A stretch of DNA of 64,000 nucleotides from Thalassobellus citreus (lineage in GTDB: Bacteria > Bacteroidota > Bacteroidia > Flavobacteriales > Flavobacteriaceae): contig NZ_JBISCC010000109.1 in assembly GCF_044385915.1 (NCBI RefSeq), positions 3,103 through 67,102 of the forward strand, in the 5' to 3' direction. The notes beneath the pieces are model-generated. The model saw only the letters and a list, made by a program, of their open reading frames with translations, was not told the DNA's origin and ran no database searches. Below, piece by piece: positions 16,993 through 25,475 of this stretch (within the stretch, counting starts at the first letter, position 1; each line of letters opens with the position of its first letter). A program made the position numbers and the translations under genes.

Positions 16993-18466
16993 TTTGAAAA
17001 ACCTATTACTATTAAGCATATCATTACTAGTTGTAAATGCTATGTCTGCTCAGGAAATTATAGAAGATGCAAAGGAGGTTAAGGTAGATACACTTCATGT
17101 AGCTAATGATAAACCTGTAGATTCTTTGTCTGCTGTTGTTAATGCTAAAATAGTAGATTCAATTAGAACATATAGAGCTGTTAAAGTTGATGGTGTTGCT
17201 GCTGTTGTAGGCGATTTTATAGTTTTAGACTCTGATGTAGAAAAAAACAGATTGCAATTAGAAGCTAGTGGATATGATGCAAAAAACATAACTGACTGCG
17301 AATTATTTGGTAAGCTTTTAGAAGATAAACTATATGCACACCATGCTATTCAAGATAGTTTACCAGTTTCCGATGCTGAAATTCGTCAAAATGTAGATTA
17401 CCAAATTCAACAGTTTTTACAACAAGTGAATGGTAATATGGATAGACTTTTAAAGTTATATAAAAAAGAAGATGAAAAGACTTTAAGAGATGAAATGTTT
17501 GAGGTTAATAAAGGTAATTATTTAGCACAAAAAATGCAAGCTAAAATTGTTGAAGAAGTAGAAGTTACTCCAGAGGAAGTAAGAGACTTTTTTAATAAAA
17601 TACCTAAAGATGAAAGACCAAGGTTTGGAACTGAACTTAAAGTTGCTCAAATTGTTACAGAACCAAAAGTGTCTGCTGAAGAAAAGCAAAAGGTTATAGA
17701 TAGATTAAAGGGGTTTAAAAAAGATGTCGTTGAAAATGGTGCCAGTTTTCGTTCTAAAGTTGTTTTGTATGGAGAAGATCCTGGTATAAAACAATCAGGT
17801 TACCATTACATATTAGATAGAAAAAAACCAAAAATGGTTAAGGAATTTAGACAGGTAGCTTTTTCACTTCAAGAAGGCGAAGTGTCTGATCCTTTTGAAA
17901 CAGATTATGGATTTCATATTATTCATTTAGAAAAAATATTAGGACAACAATATGTGGTTAGTCATGTTCTTTTGATGCCAAAAGTTTCTATAGAAGCAGA
18001 AAAAGAAGCAAAAGAGCGTCTTAATAAAATAAGAGAACGTATTGTAAGTGGCGATATTACTTTTGCTGATGCGGCTAAAGAAGCTAGTGATGAAAAAGAG
18101 ACTAAAGGAGATGGCGGACAATTAATAAATCCTAGTACACAAGATTACAATTTTGAATTAACTAAAATGGAAACTGAATTATATTCCCAAATTCAAAATT
18201 TAAAAGATGGAGAGGTTAGTCTTATTCAAACCGAACAAGATAGAAAAGGAAATAAGAAGTATAAAATTTTAATGGTTACAGATAGAATAGATGATCATGA
18301 GGCTGATTATGCGCGCGATTATTTAAAAATTAAAGGTCTAGCTCTTGATGAAAAAAGGATAAAGACCATTGAAGAATGGCAAAAGAAAAAAATATTAGAC
18401 ACTTATATTAAAGTAAGTGGTGAGTATAGAAATTGCGAATTTTCTAGTAACTGGTTAAAAAAGTAA
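16955..18466 (+). CDS. surA: SurA-type peptidyl-prolyl isomerase
   Basis: Exported chaperone of about 500 aa. A SurA N-terminal domain (GVAAVVGDFIVLDSDVEKN) is followed by two parvulin-like domains (DYGFHIIHLEKI ends the first and VVSHVLLMPKV starts the second). Two starts are plausible: the ATG at 16955, which overlaps the upstream gene by 38 bp, and the TTG at 16994, which lies 1 nt after the upstream stop and gives a compact signal sequence (MKNLLLLSISLLVVNAMSAQ). I use the ATG. It folds outer-membrane proteins in the periplasm. MoxR follows after 4 bp. Confidence 0.9.
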   Translation: MLLKINNLKFTINLKNLLLLSISLLVVNAMSAQEIIEDAKEVKVDTLHVANDKPVDSLSAVVNAKIVDSIRTYRAVKVDGVAAVVGDFIVLDSDVEKNRLQLEASGYDAKNITDCELFGKLLEDKLYAHHAIQDSLPVSDAEIRQNVDYQIQQFLQQVNGNMDRLLKLYKKEDEKTLRDEMFEVNKGNYLAQKMQAKIVEEVEVTPEEVRDFFNKIPKDERPRFGTELKVAQIVTEPKVSAEEKQKVIDRLKGFKKDVVENGASFRSKVVLYGEDPGIKQSGYHYILDRKKPKMVKEFRQVAFSLQEGEVSDPFETDYGFHIIHLEKILGQQYVVSHVLLMPKVSIEAEKEAKERLNKIRERIVSGDITFADAAKEASDEKETKGDGGQLINPSTQDYNFELTKMETELYSQIQNLKDGEVSLIQTEQDRKGNKKYKILMVTDRIDDHEADYARDYLKIKGLALDEKRIKTIEEWQKKKILDTYIKVSGEYRNCEFSSNWLKK

Positions 18467-18470
18467 TGTT

Positions 18471-19424
18471 ATGTCTGATGTAGCTGCTATAGAAAATTTT
18501 GTTAAGCAATATAAAGATTTAAAAACCGAAATAGCAAAAGTTATAATTGGTCAAGACGAAGTTGTAAATCAAATATTAATTTCTATATTTTCTGGAGGCC
18601 ATTCTTTACTTATTGGAGTACCAGGATTGGCTAAAACTTTAATGGTAAATACCATTGCGCAAGCTTTAGGTCTAGATTTTAAACGTATTCAGTTTACACC
18701 AGATTTAATGCCTAGTGATATTTTAGGAAGTGAGATTTTAGATGAAGACCGTCATTTTAAATTTATAAAAGGGCCCATTTTTGCAAATATTATTTTAGCT
18801 GACGAGATTAACAGAACACCTCCAAAAACACAAGCAGCTTTATTGGAAGCTATGCAAGAGCGATCTGTAACAGTAGCCGGACATAATTATAAATTAGAAT
18901 TACCATATTTTGTTTTAGCAACGCAAAACCCTATTGAGCAAGAAGGAACATATCCGTTACCGGAAGCACAGTTAGACCGTTTTATGTTTGCTATTAATTT
19001 AGATTATCCTTCTTTTGAAGAAGAAGTACAAGTTGTTAAAGCAACAACAAATGATGCGCCAGCAAAAGTAAATGCATTATTTGCGGCAAAAGAAATTGTA
19101 GAGTTTCAGCATTTAATTCGTCGTATTCCAGTAGCCGATAATGTTATTGAATATGCCGTTGCTATGGTTGGAAAAACAAGACCAAATAGTGATGCAGCTC
19201 CAGATTTAGTAAAAACTTATATTGATTGGGGAGCAGGTCCAAGAGCGTCACAAAACTTAATTTTGGCAGCAAAAACGCATGCAGCAATACATGGCAAATT
19301 TTCTCCAGATATTGAAAATGTACAAGCTGTAGCTCAGAGTATTCTTAGACACAGAATTATAAAAAACTATAAAGCAGAGGCAGAAGGCGTTTCTGAAGAA
19401 GATATTATTAAGAGTCTATTTTAA
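18471..19424 (+). CDS. MoxR-family AAA ATPase
   Basis: AAA+ ATPase of 317 aa. Walker A is LLIGVPGLAKT (about residues 45-55), Walker B is ILADEINRTPPKTQAALLEAM, and the segment LATQNPIEQEGTYPLPEAQLDRF contains sensor and arginine-finger residues of MoxR proteins. It normally works with DUF58 and von Willebrand-domain (BatA/BatB) partners, none of which is encoded next to it here. It starts 4 bp after the surA stop, so it is probably part of the chaperone operon. Possible role: assembly or maturation of envelope proteins. Confidence 0.93.
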   Translation: MSDVAAIENFVKQYKDLKTEIAKVIIGQDEVVNQILISIFSGGHSLLIGVPGLAKTLMVNTIAQALGLDFKRIQFTPDLMPSDILGSEILDEDRHFKFIKGPIFANIILADEINRTPPKTQAALLEAMQERSVTVAGHNYKLELPYFVLATQNPIEQEGTYPLPEAQLDRFMFAINLDYPSFEEEVQVVKATTNDAPAKVNALFAAKEIVEFQHLIRRIPVADNVIEYAVAMVGKTRPNSDAAPDLVKTYIDWGAGPRASQNLILAAKTHAAIHGKFSPDIENVQAVAQSILRHRIIKNYKAEAEGVSEEDIIKSLF

Positions 19425-19805
19425 AGAGTTATCTTATTCATAAAATTTTTATTGTCAATTATAAAAGTCAATAATAAATTTTTGATATTCTTGACTTATT
19501 AATAAGCTTTATTGTAGCTAACTTATTAAATCCTCAGTTTTAGTATTAAATTCATGATAAATGATTAGTCATTTTATTTTTTAATACCACTATAATAATT
19601 TCATATAGAACCTTTGTGTATTCTTTTTAATATTTTTAAATCTTTGCATTAATTTTGTATTTTGCGTCGCTTTTTAAAATTTAATTTTTAACGCATATAA
19701 ATTTGTTTAAGCAAAAATTCTAATTACAGATTGTGTTGTTCTCACATCTCATGAATTAGCTATTATTACTTACTCAAATTAATTTAATATTGAAATATAT
19801 CTCAT
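19425..19805. other. Intergenic region before acnB
   Basis: A 381 bp gap with no credible reading frame. It is very AT-rich. Near its left end AAGTCAA (19465-19471) and TTGACTT (19491-19497) form an inverted repeat with a 19 nt loop, a possible weak terminator for the upstream operon. TAATTTTG at 19650-19657 matches the -7 box but no TTG is at a standard distance. The acnB start follows 148 nt later, leaving room for a long leader. Confidence 0.5.
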
Positions 19806-22583
19806 ATGAACACCTATAAAGATTACATCAAGGAGATTGAAGAACGAAAAGTTCAAGGTCTTAATCCAAAGCCAATTGATGGTGGCGATTTGTTAAGCGA
19901 AATTATCGCTCAAATTAAAGATACTTCTAATCCATACAGAGAAGATTCTTTAAAGTTTTTTATTTATAATACCTTGCCAGGAACAACAAGTGCTGCAGGT
20001 GTAAAAGCAGCATTTTTAAAAGAGATTATTCTTGGAGAATCTGTTGTAGAAGAAATTTCAATGGCTTTTGCTTTTGAACAATTATCGCATATGAAGGGTG
20101 GACCTTCTATTGGTGTGTTACTTGATTTAGCTTTAGGAGAAGATGCTTCAATTGCTAAACAAGCAGCTACAGTTTTAAAAACACAAGTGTTTTTATACGA
20201 AGCAGATATAGAGCGTTTAGAAGCAGCTTATAATAACGGAAGTGAAATAGCAAAAGAACTTATAGAAAGTTACGCACAAGCAGAATTTTTTACAAAATTA
20301 CCAGAGATTGATGAAGAGATTGAAGTCGTTACTTTTATTGCAGGAGTAGGAGATATTTCAACAGATTTATTGTCTCCAGGTGGTGATGCACATTCTAGAT
20401 CAGATCGTGAGTTACATGGTCAGTGTTTATTCGAACACAATAAAGAAATGCAAAACGAACTTTCAGCATTGAAAGAAAAGCATCCAGACAAGCGTGTGAT
20501 GCTAATTGCAGAAAAAGGTACCATGGGTGTTGGTTCGTCAAGAATGTCTGGTGTAAATAATGTGGCTTTATGGACAGGTATACCAGGTAGCCCTTATGTA
20601 CCATTTATAAATATAGCTCCTGTAATTGCAGGAACAAACGGAATTTCACCTATTTTCTTAACAACTGTAGGAGTAACAGGTGGTATTGGTATTGATTTAA
20701 AAAACTGGGTAAAACAAAAAGATGCTGATGGTAACACTATTTTTGATGCAGATGGAGAGCCAGTTTTAGAGCAAACATATTCTGTTGAAACAGGTACTGT
20801 ACTTACAATAAACACAAAAACTAAAAAATTATATAACGGAGATAAGGAATTAAAAGATATTTCTGCAGCATTAACGCCACAAAAAATGGAGTTTATCAAA
20901 GCAGGTGGATCTTATGCTGTTGTCTTCGGTAAAAAATTACAAACAATTGCTGCTAGAATTTTAGGAATTGAGATTCCTCAAGTGTATGCTAATTCAAAAG
21001 AAATTTCTATTGAAGGACAAGGTTTAACAGCAGTAGAGAAAATATTCAATAAAAATGCCGTTGGTAATACACCAGGAAAAACATTGCATGCAGGTTCTGA
21101 TGTAAGAGTGGAAGTAAACATTGTGGGTTCTCAAGATACTACAGGTTTAATGACGTCTCAGGAATTAGAAATGATGGCTGCTAAGGTTATTTCTCCTATT
21201 GTTGATGGTGCATACCAATCTGGATGTCATACGGCTTCAGTTTGGGACGATAAGTCTAAGGCTAATATTCCTAGATTAATGAAGTTTATGAATGACTTCG
21301 GATTAATTACAGCGCGTGATCCAAAAGGTCAATACCACGCTATGACCGATGTTATTCACAAAGTATTGAATGATATTACTGTTGGAGATTGGGACATCAT
21401 TATTGGTGGAGATTCTCATACACGTATGTCTAAAGGTGTTGCTTTTGGAGCAGATTCAGGAACCGTTGCTTTAGCATTAGCAACAGGTGAGGCTACTATG
21501 CCAATTCCAGAATCGGTTAAAGTAACGTTTAAAGGTAATATGAAGTCTTACATGGATTTCCGTGATGTGGTACATGCTACACAACAACAAATGTTAAAAC
21601 AGTTTGGTGGAGAAAACGTATTCCAAGGAAGAATTATTGAGGTTCACATTGGAACATTAACTTCAGATCAAGCCTTTACATTTACAGATTGGACTGCAGA
21701 AATGAAAGCGAAAGCTTCTATTTGTATTTCAGAAGATGAAACGTTAATCGAATCATTAGAGATTTCTAGAGACCGTATCCAAATCATGATTGATAAGGGT
21801 ATGGATAACGAAACTCAAGTACTAAAAGGTCTTGTTGATAAAGCAAATACTAGAATAAGTGAATTGAAGTCTGGTGAAAAACCAGCTTTAAGACCAGATG
21901 CAAATGCTAATTACTATGCAGACGTTGTTATTGATTTAGATGAAATAGCTGAACCAATGATTGCCGATCCAGATGTAAATAATGACGATGTTTCTAAACG
22001 TTATACACACGATACTATTAGGCCATTATCGTATTATGGTGGTACTAAAAAAGTAGATTTAGGCTTTGTAGGATCTTGTATGGTTCATAAAGGAGATATG
22101 AAAATTTTAGCTCAAATATTAAAGAATATTGAGGAACAAGAAGGTAAAGTTGAATTTAATGCACCTCTTGTTGTAGCACCTCCAACGTATAATATTGTTG
22201 ATGAGTTAAAAGCTGAAGGCGATTGGGAAGTACTTCAAAAATATTCAGGTTTTGAGTTTGATGACAGTGCTCCAAAAGGATTAGCGCGTACTAAATATGA
22301 AAACATGCTATACTTAGAACGCCCAGGATGTAACTTATGTATGGGTAATCAAGAAAAAGCAGAACCAGGTGATACTGTAATGGCTACTTCAACGCGTTTA
22401 TTCCAAGGACGTGTTGTTAAAGATTCTGGTGAGAAAAAAGGTGAGTCTTTATTATCATCTACACCAGTAGTTGTATTATCTACCATTTTAGGAAGAACTC
22501 CTACTATGGAAGAATATGAAAAAGCTGTTGATGGTATTGTGTTAACTAAGTTTAAACCATCTCAAAAACAATTAGTAATGTAA
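19806..22583 (+). CDS. acnB: Bifunctional aconitate hydratase 2/2-methylisocitrate dehydratase
   Basis: AcnB-type aconitase of 925 aa, isomerising citrate to isocitrate in the TCA cycle and able to process 2-methylisocitrate. The AcnB-specific N-terminal HEAT-like domain is present (to about residue 160), followed by the mobile swivel domain and the aconitase core. Iron-sulfur ligands are C758 (GSCMVHKGD), C842 and C845 (CNLCMGNQEKAEPG). Length and order agree with the AcnB family. A strong terminator follows at 22611, then a second aconitase of the other type. Confidence 0.97.
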   Translation: MNTYKDYIKEIEERKVQGLNPKPIDGGDLLSEIIAQIKDTSNPYREDSLKFFIYNTLPGTTSAAGVKAAFLKEIILGESVVEEISMAFAFEQLSHMKGGPSIGVLLDLALGEDASIAKQAATVLKTQVFLYEADIERLEAAYNNGSEIAKELIESYAQAEFFTKLPEIDEEIEVVTFIAGVGDISTDLLSPGGDAHSRSDRELHGQCLFEHNKEMQNELSALKEKHPDKRVMLIAEKGTMGVGSSRMSGVNNVALWTGIPGSPYVPFINIAPVIAGTNGISPIFLTTVGVTGGIGIDLKNWVKQKDADGNTIFDADGEPVLEQTYSVETGTVLTINTKTKKLYNGDKELKDISAALTPQKMEFIKAGGSYAVVFGKKLQTIAARILGIEIPQVYANSKEISIEGQGLTAVEKIFNKNAVGNTPGKTLHAGSDVRVEVNIVGSQDTTGLMTSQELEMMAAKVISPIVDGAYQSGCHTASVWDDKSKANIPRLMKFMNDFGLITARDPKGQYHAMTDVIHKVLNDITVGDWDIIIGGDSHTRMSKGVAFGADSGTVALALATGEATMPIPESVKVTFKGNMKSYMDFRDVVHATQQQMLKQFGGENVFQGRIIEVHIGTLTSDQAFTFTDWTAEMKAKASICISEDETLIESLEISRDRIQIMIDKGMDNETQVLKGLVDKANTRISELKSGEKPALRPDANANYYADVVIDLDEIAEPMIADPDVNNDDVSKRYTHDTIRPLSYYGGTKKVDLGFVGSCMVHKGDMKILAQILKNIEEQEGKVEFNAPLVVAPPTYNIVDELKAEGDWEVLQKYSGFEFDDSAPKGLARTKYENMLYLERPGCNLCMGNQEKAEPGDTVMATSTRLFQGRVVKDSGEKKGESLLSSTPVVVLSTILGRTPTMEEYEKAVDGIVLTKFKPSQKQLVM

Positions 22584-22610
22584 CTTCTTGTTATTTTATA
22601 ATATTTTAAA

Positions 22611-22640
22611 AGTCCGAATCTTAGATTCGGACTTTTTTTT
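22611..22640 (+). terminator. Rho-independent terminator after acnB
   Basis: AGTCCGAATC (22611-22620) and GATTCGGACT (22624-22633) pair perfectly (10 bp) around TTA, followed by a run of eight T. It separates acnB from the next aconitase. Confidence 0.85.
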
Positions 22641-22678
22641 TGCACAGAAATTAAATTATCTTAACATATCGATCAACC

Positions 22679-22708
22679 TTCTGTCTTTAAATGCTGTACT
22701 TATTTTTG
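22679..22708 (+). promoter_or_regulatory. Candidate promoter of the second aconitase
   Basis: TATTTTTG at 22701-22708 fits TAnnTTTG, with TTC in place of TTG 19 nt upstream (22679-22681). The second aconitase ATG lies 46 nt after the box. Confidence 0.4.
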
Positions 22709-22754
22709 TATCTTACATGCACTAAAAAAACTAAGAATAATTAAAATAAATAAT

Positions 22755-25028
22755 ATGGCATTTGATATTGATATGATTAAAGGTGTTTACACCAAAATAG
22801 CAGAACGTGTTGATAAAGCTCGAGAAGTTGTAGGCAAACCACTAACACTTTCTGAAAAGATATTATATTCTCACCTTTGGGATGGTGAATCTACAAAAGC
22901 CTTTACAAGAGGTAAGGATTATGTAGATTTTGCTCCAGACCGTATTGCTTGTCAAGATGCAACAGCACAAATGGCGTTATTGCAATTTATGCAAGCAGGA
23001 AAAAGTAAAGTAGCTGTTCCTACAACGGTACATTGCGATCATTTAATTCAAGCAAAAGAAGGGGCTGTTGCCGATTTAAAAAATGCAAATAGTGTTAGTA
23101 GCGAAGTCTTTAATTTTTTAGAGTCCGTGTCTAATAAATACGGTATTGGTTTCTGGAAACCAGGCGCAGGTATTATTCACCAAGTTGTTTTAGAGAATTA
23201 TGCATTCCCAGGAGGTATGATGATTGGTACCGATTCGCATACCGTAAATGCTGGTGGATTAGGTATGGTTGCTATTGGAGTAGGAGGTGCCGATGCTGTA
23301 GATGTAATGGCAGGTATGGCTTGGGAATTGAAATTTCCTAAATTAATAGGTGTTAAGTTAGCAGGTAAATTATCTGGATGGACTGCACCAAAAGATGTGA
23401 TTTTAAAAGTAGCCGAAATTCTTACTGTAAAAGGAGGAACCGATGCTATTGTTGAATATTTTGGAGAAGGCGCAACTTCTATGTCTTGTACAGGTAAAGG
23501 AACCATTTGTAATATGGGAGCTGAAATTGGGGCAACCACATCTACTTTTGGGTATGATGATTCTATGGAACGTTATTTACGAGCTACAGATAGAGCGGAT
23601 GTCGCAGACGCTGCAAACACAGTAAAAGAATACCTAACAGGTGATGCTGAAGTATACGCAAATCCAGAGCAATATTTTGATGAAGTTATTGAAATCAATT
23701 TATCGGAACTAACCCCGTTATTAAACGGTCCTTTTACGCCAGATTTATCGACTTCTGTTGGTAAAGATATGAATGAAAAAGCAAAATCTAACGATTGGCC
23801 AATTACAGTAGAGTGGGGGTTAATAGGGTCTTGTACCAATTCCTCTTACGAAGATTTATCTCGTGCCTCATCCATAGCGCAGCAAGCTTTAGATAAAGGC
23901 ATTAAAATGAAATCAGAATTAGGGATTAATCCAGGTTCAGAGCAAGTACGTTACACAGCAGATCGCGATGGTATTATTCAAGTGTTTGAAAAATTAGATG
24001 CTAAAATATTTACCAATGCTTGCGGACCATGTATTGGGCAATGGGCGCGTTATAGCGATCCTAAAAACGCACCAAAAAATAGTATAGTACATTCTTTTAA
24101 TAGAAACTTTGCAAAGCGTGCCGATGGTAACCCCAATACGCATGCCTTTGTAGCATCACCAGAAATTACAGCGGCTATTGCTATTGCAGGTCGTTTAGAT
24201 TTTAATCCCATGACAGATAGCTTAATTAATGAAAATGGGGAAAAAGTGATGTTCGATGAGCCAACAGGATGGGAATTACCTCCAAAAGGTTTTGAAGTTA
24301 AAGATAATGGCTATTTAGCACCAGAAGCAGACGGAAGTCATGTACAAGTAAAAGTAGCCGATGATTCTGAAAGATTACAATTGTTAACACCTTTCGAACC
24401 TATTGGAAACTCCATTACAGGTGCTAAATTATTAATAAAAGCTTATGGAAAATGTACGACAGACCATATTTCTATGGCTGGACCTTGGTTACGTTTCCGT
24501 GGTCATTTAGATAATATTTCAAACAATTGTTTAATTGGAGCTGTGAATGCCTTTGGTAAAAAAACAAACTTTGTTAAAAATCAATTAACTGGCGATTTTG
24601 GAGGTGTACCAGATACAGCAAGGGCTTATAAAGCTGCCGGAATTCCGTCTATAGTGGTTGGCGATCATAATTACGGCGAAGGCTCTTCTCGAGAGCATGC
24701 GGCTATGGAACCAAGACATATAGGTGTGGTTGCAGTTATTGTAAAATCGTTTGCTCGTATTCACGAAACAAACCTTAAAAAACAAGGTATGCTTGGTTTA
24801 ACCTTTGTTAATGAAGCCGATTACGATAAAATTCAAGAGGATGATACCATTAACTTTTTAGATTTAGATGCCTTTGGTCCAGGAAAAACTTTAAACATAG
24901 AGTTTGTTCATGCAAATGGTTCTAAAGATGTTATTGAAGTAAACCACACATACAATCAATCTCAAATAGATTGGTATAACGAAGGTTCTGCATTAAACTT
25001 AATTAAAAAAGAGAATGCTGCTTCTTAA
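22755..25028 (+). CDS. Aconitate hydratase, mitochondrial-like type
   Basis: Aconitase of 757 aa in the IRP1/mitochondrial-type family, lacking the AcnB N-terminal domain. Iron-sulfur cysteines are C360 (GSCTNSSYED) and C423/C426 (TNACGPCIGQW). Other family blocks are GLGMVAIGVGGADAVDVMAG and the swivel-domain GDHNYGEGSSREHAAMEPR. It is not related in domain order to the AcnB encoded just upstream; the pair therefore gives two non-homologous-order aconitases. It has its own promoter and terminator. Distinct use, for example under iron limitation or oxidative stress, is inference. Confidence 0.96.
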   Translation: MAFDIDMIKGVYTKIAERVDKAREVVGKPLTLSEKILYSHLWDGESTKAFTRGKDYVDFAPDRIACQDATAQMALLQFMQAGKSKVAVPTTVHCDHLIQAKEGAVADLKNANSVSSEVFNFLESVSNKYGIGFWKPGAGIIHQVVLENYAFPGGMMIGTDSHTVNAGGLGMVAIGVGGADAVDVMAGMAWELKFPKLIGVKLAGKLSGWTAPKDVILKVAEILTVKGGTDAIVEYFGEGATSMSCTGKGTICNMGAEIGATTSTFGYDDSMERYLRATDRADVADAANTVKEYLTGDAEVYANPEQYFDEVIEINLSELTPLLNGPFTPDLSTSVGKDMNEKAKSNDWPITVEWGLIGSCTNSSYEDLSRASSIAQQALDKGIKMKSELGINPGSEQVRYTADRDGIIQVFEKLDAKIFTNACGPCIGQWARYSDPKNAPKNSIVHSFNRNFAKRADGNPNTHAFVASPEITAAIAIAGRLDFNPMTDSLINENGEKVMFDEPTGWELPPKGFEVKDNGYLAPEADGSHVQVKVADDSERLQLLTPFEPIGNSITGAKLLIKAYGKCTTDHISMAGPWLRFRGHLDNISNNCLIGAVNAFGKKTNFVKNQLTGDFGGVPDTARAYKAAGIPSIVVGDHNYGEGSSREHAAMEPRHIGVVAVIVKSFARIHETNLKKQGMLGLTFVNEADYDKIQEDDTINFLDLDAFGPGKTLNIEFVHANGSKDVIEVNHTYNQSQIDWYNEGSALNLIKKENAAS

Positions 25029-25093
25029 TTCGAAGTAAATCTATGCGGAAAGAAATTTCTCTAGGCCTTGCCTTGAGATTTCCGTTAAAATTG

Positions 25094-25118
25094 TCATTCC
25101 CGTGAAGACGAGAATCTA
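25094..25118. repeat. GTCATTCC palindromic repeat, copy 1
   Basis: GTCATTCCCGTGAAGACGAG followed by AATCT, a hairpin-forming sequence with imperfect arms ATTCCCG and CGAGAAT. The same design recurs at 54651-54675 and, in reverse orientation, at 54771-54790. Confidence 0.6.
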
Positions 25119-25123
25119 TATGA

Positions 25124-25151
25124 AAACCCAGCACTTTTGCTGGGTTTTTTA
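25124..25151 (+). terminator. Rho-independent terminator after the second aconitase
   Basis: AAAACCCAGC (25124-25133) pairs with GCTGGGTTTT (25140-25149) around ACTTTT, followed by further T. The 10 bp stem ends about 120 nt after the stop codon. Confidence 0.75.
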
Positions 25152-25173
25152 ATTTCTAGAATTATATTTTGAG

Positions 25174-25276
25174 TGTTACCATTATCCTGAATTTAGTTCA
25201 GGACCAAGGTCAGGCTTTCCATTACAAGTCCTCGTTCCTAGCGTCGTCGTGGGCTTTTCACTGCAATCCTTAACGC
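25174..25276. repeat. Dispersed repeat copy 2 with nested palindrome
   Basis: Homologous to 6095-6175 but 22 bp longer. The ends are GTGTTA and TAACGC. The extra sequence contains TCCTGAA (25186-25192), TTTAG and TTCAGGA (25198-25204), a perfect 7 bp hairpin, as if a second palindromic element inserted into the first. Confidence 0.65.
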
Positions 25277-25333
25277 GCTTATTTGCTGGCTTATCATTTT
25301 TTTAATAAAAGTTGTATTATTTTGAAGAGGTTC

Positions 25334-25433
25334 GTTTAACGGTTACGTATATGGAAATTTGCGTGTTTGTATACGAGGATTTTCCGAAGGAAAATCTGAA
25401 GCAAGCAAACAAAGCAACTGACATTGGTTAAGC
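25334..25433. repeat. attC-like imperfect hairpin
   Basis: A 100 bp element bounded by GTTTAAC (25334-25340) and GTTAAGC (25427-25433). These fit the R'' (RYYYAAC) and R' (GTTRRRY) consensus of integron attC sites. The centre GATTTTCC-GAA-GGAAAATC (25378-25396) is a perfect hairpin. The flanks TTTGCGTGTTTG and CAAACAAAGCAA also pair partly. No integron integrase is seen in the window, so this may be a general palindromic repeat. Confidence 0.4.
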
Positions 25434-25475
25434 TAAAAACAGCAATTTTTTATATACTTTGTTATCAATTGTATT

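Larger units (their letters stand above)
25029..25475. other. Repeat-rich intergenic region
   Basis: The 447 bp gap contains no gene. In order it holds a degenerate repeat with CGGAAA and GAGATTTCCG, a GTCATTCC palindrome (25094), a terminator (25124), the 103 bp dispersed repeat with nested palindrome (25174) and a 100 bp attC-like hairpin (25334). This is the densest repeat cluster of the window and lies at the end of the plus-strand aconitase genes. Confidence 0.7.

Noticed and set aside
25378..25396. Shared GGAAAATCTG between the attC-like hairpin and the mazG tandem repeat
   Set aside because: The match is only 10 bp in AT-rich DNA, the surrounding sequence differs, and the hairpins have different loops; probably coincidental.
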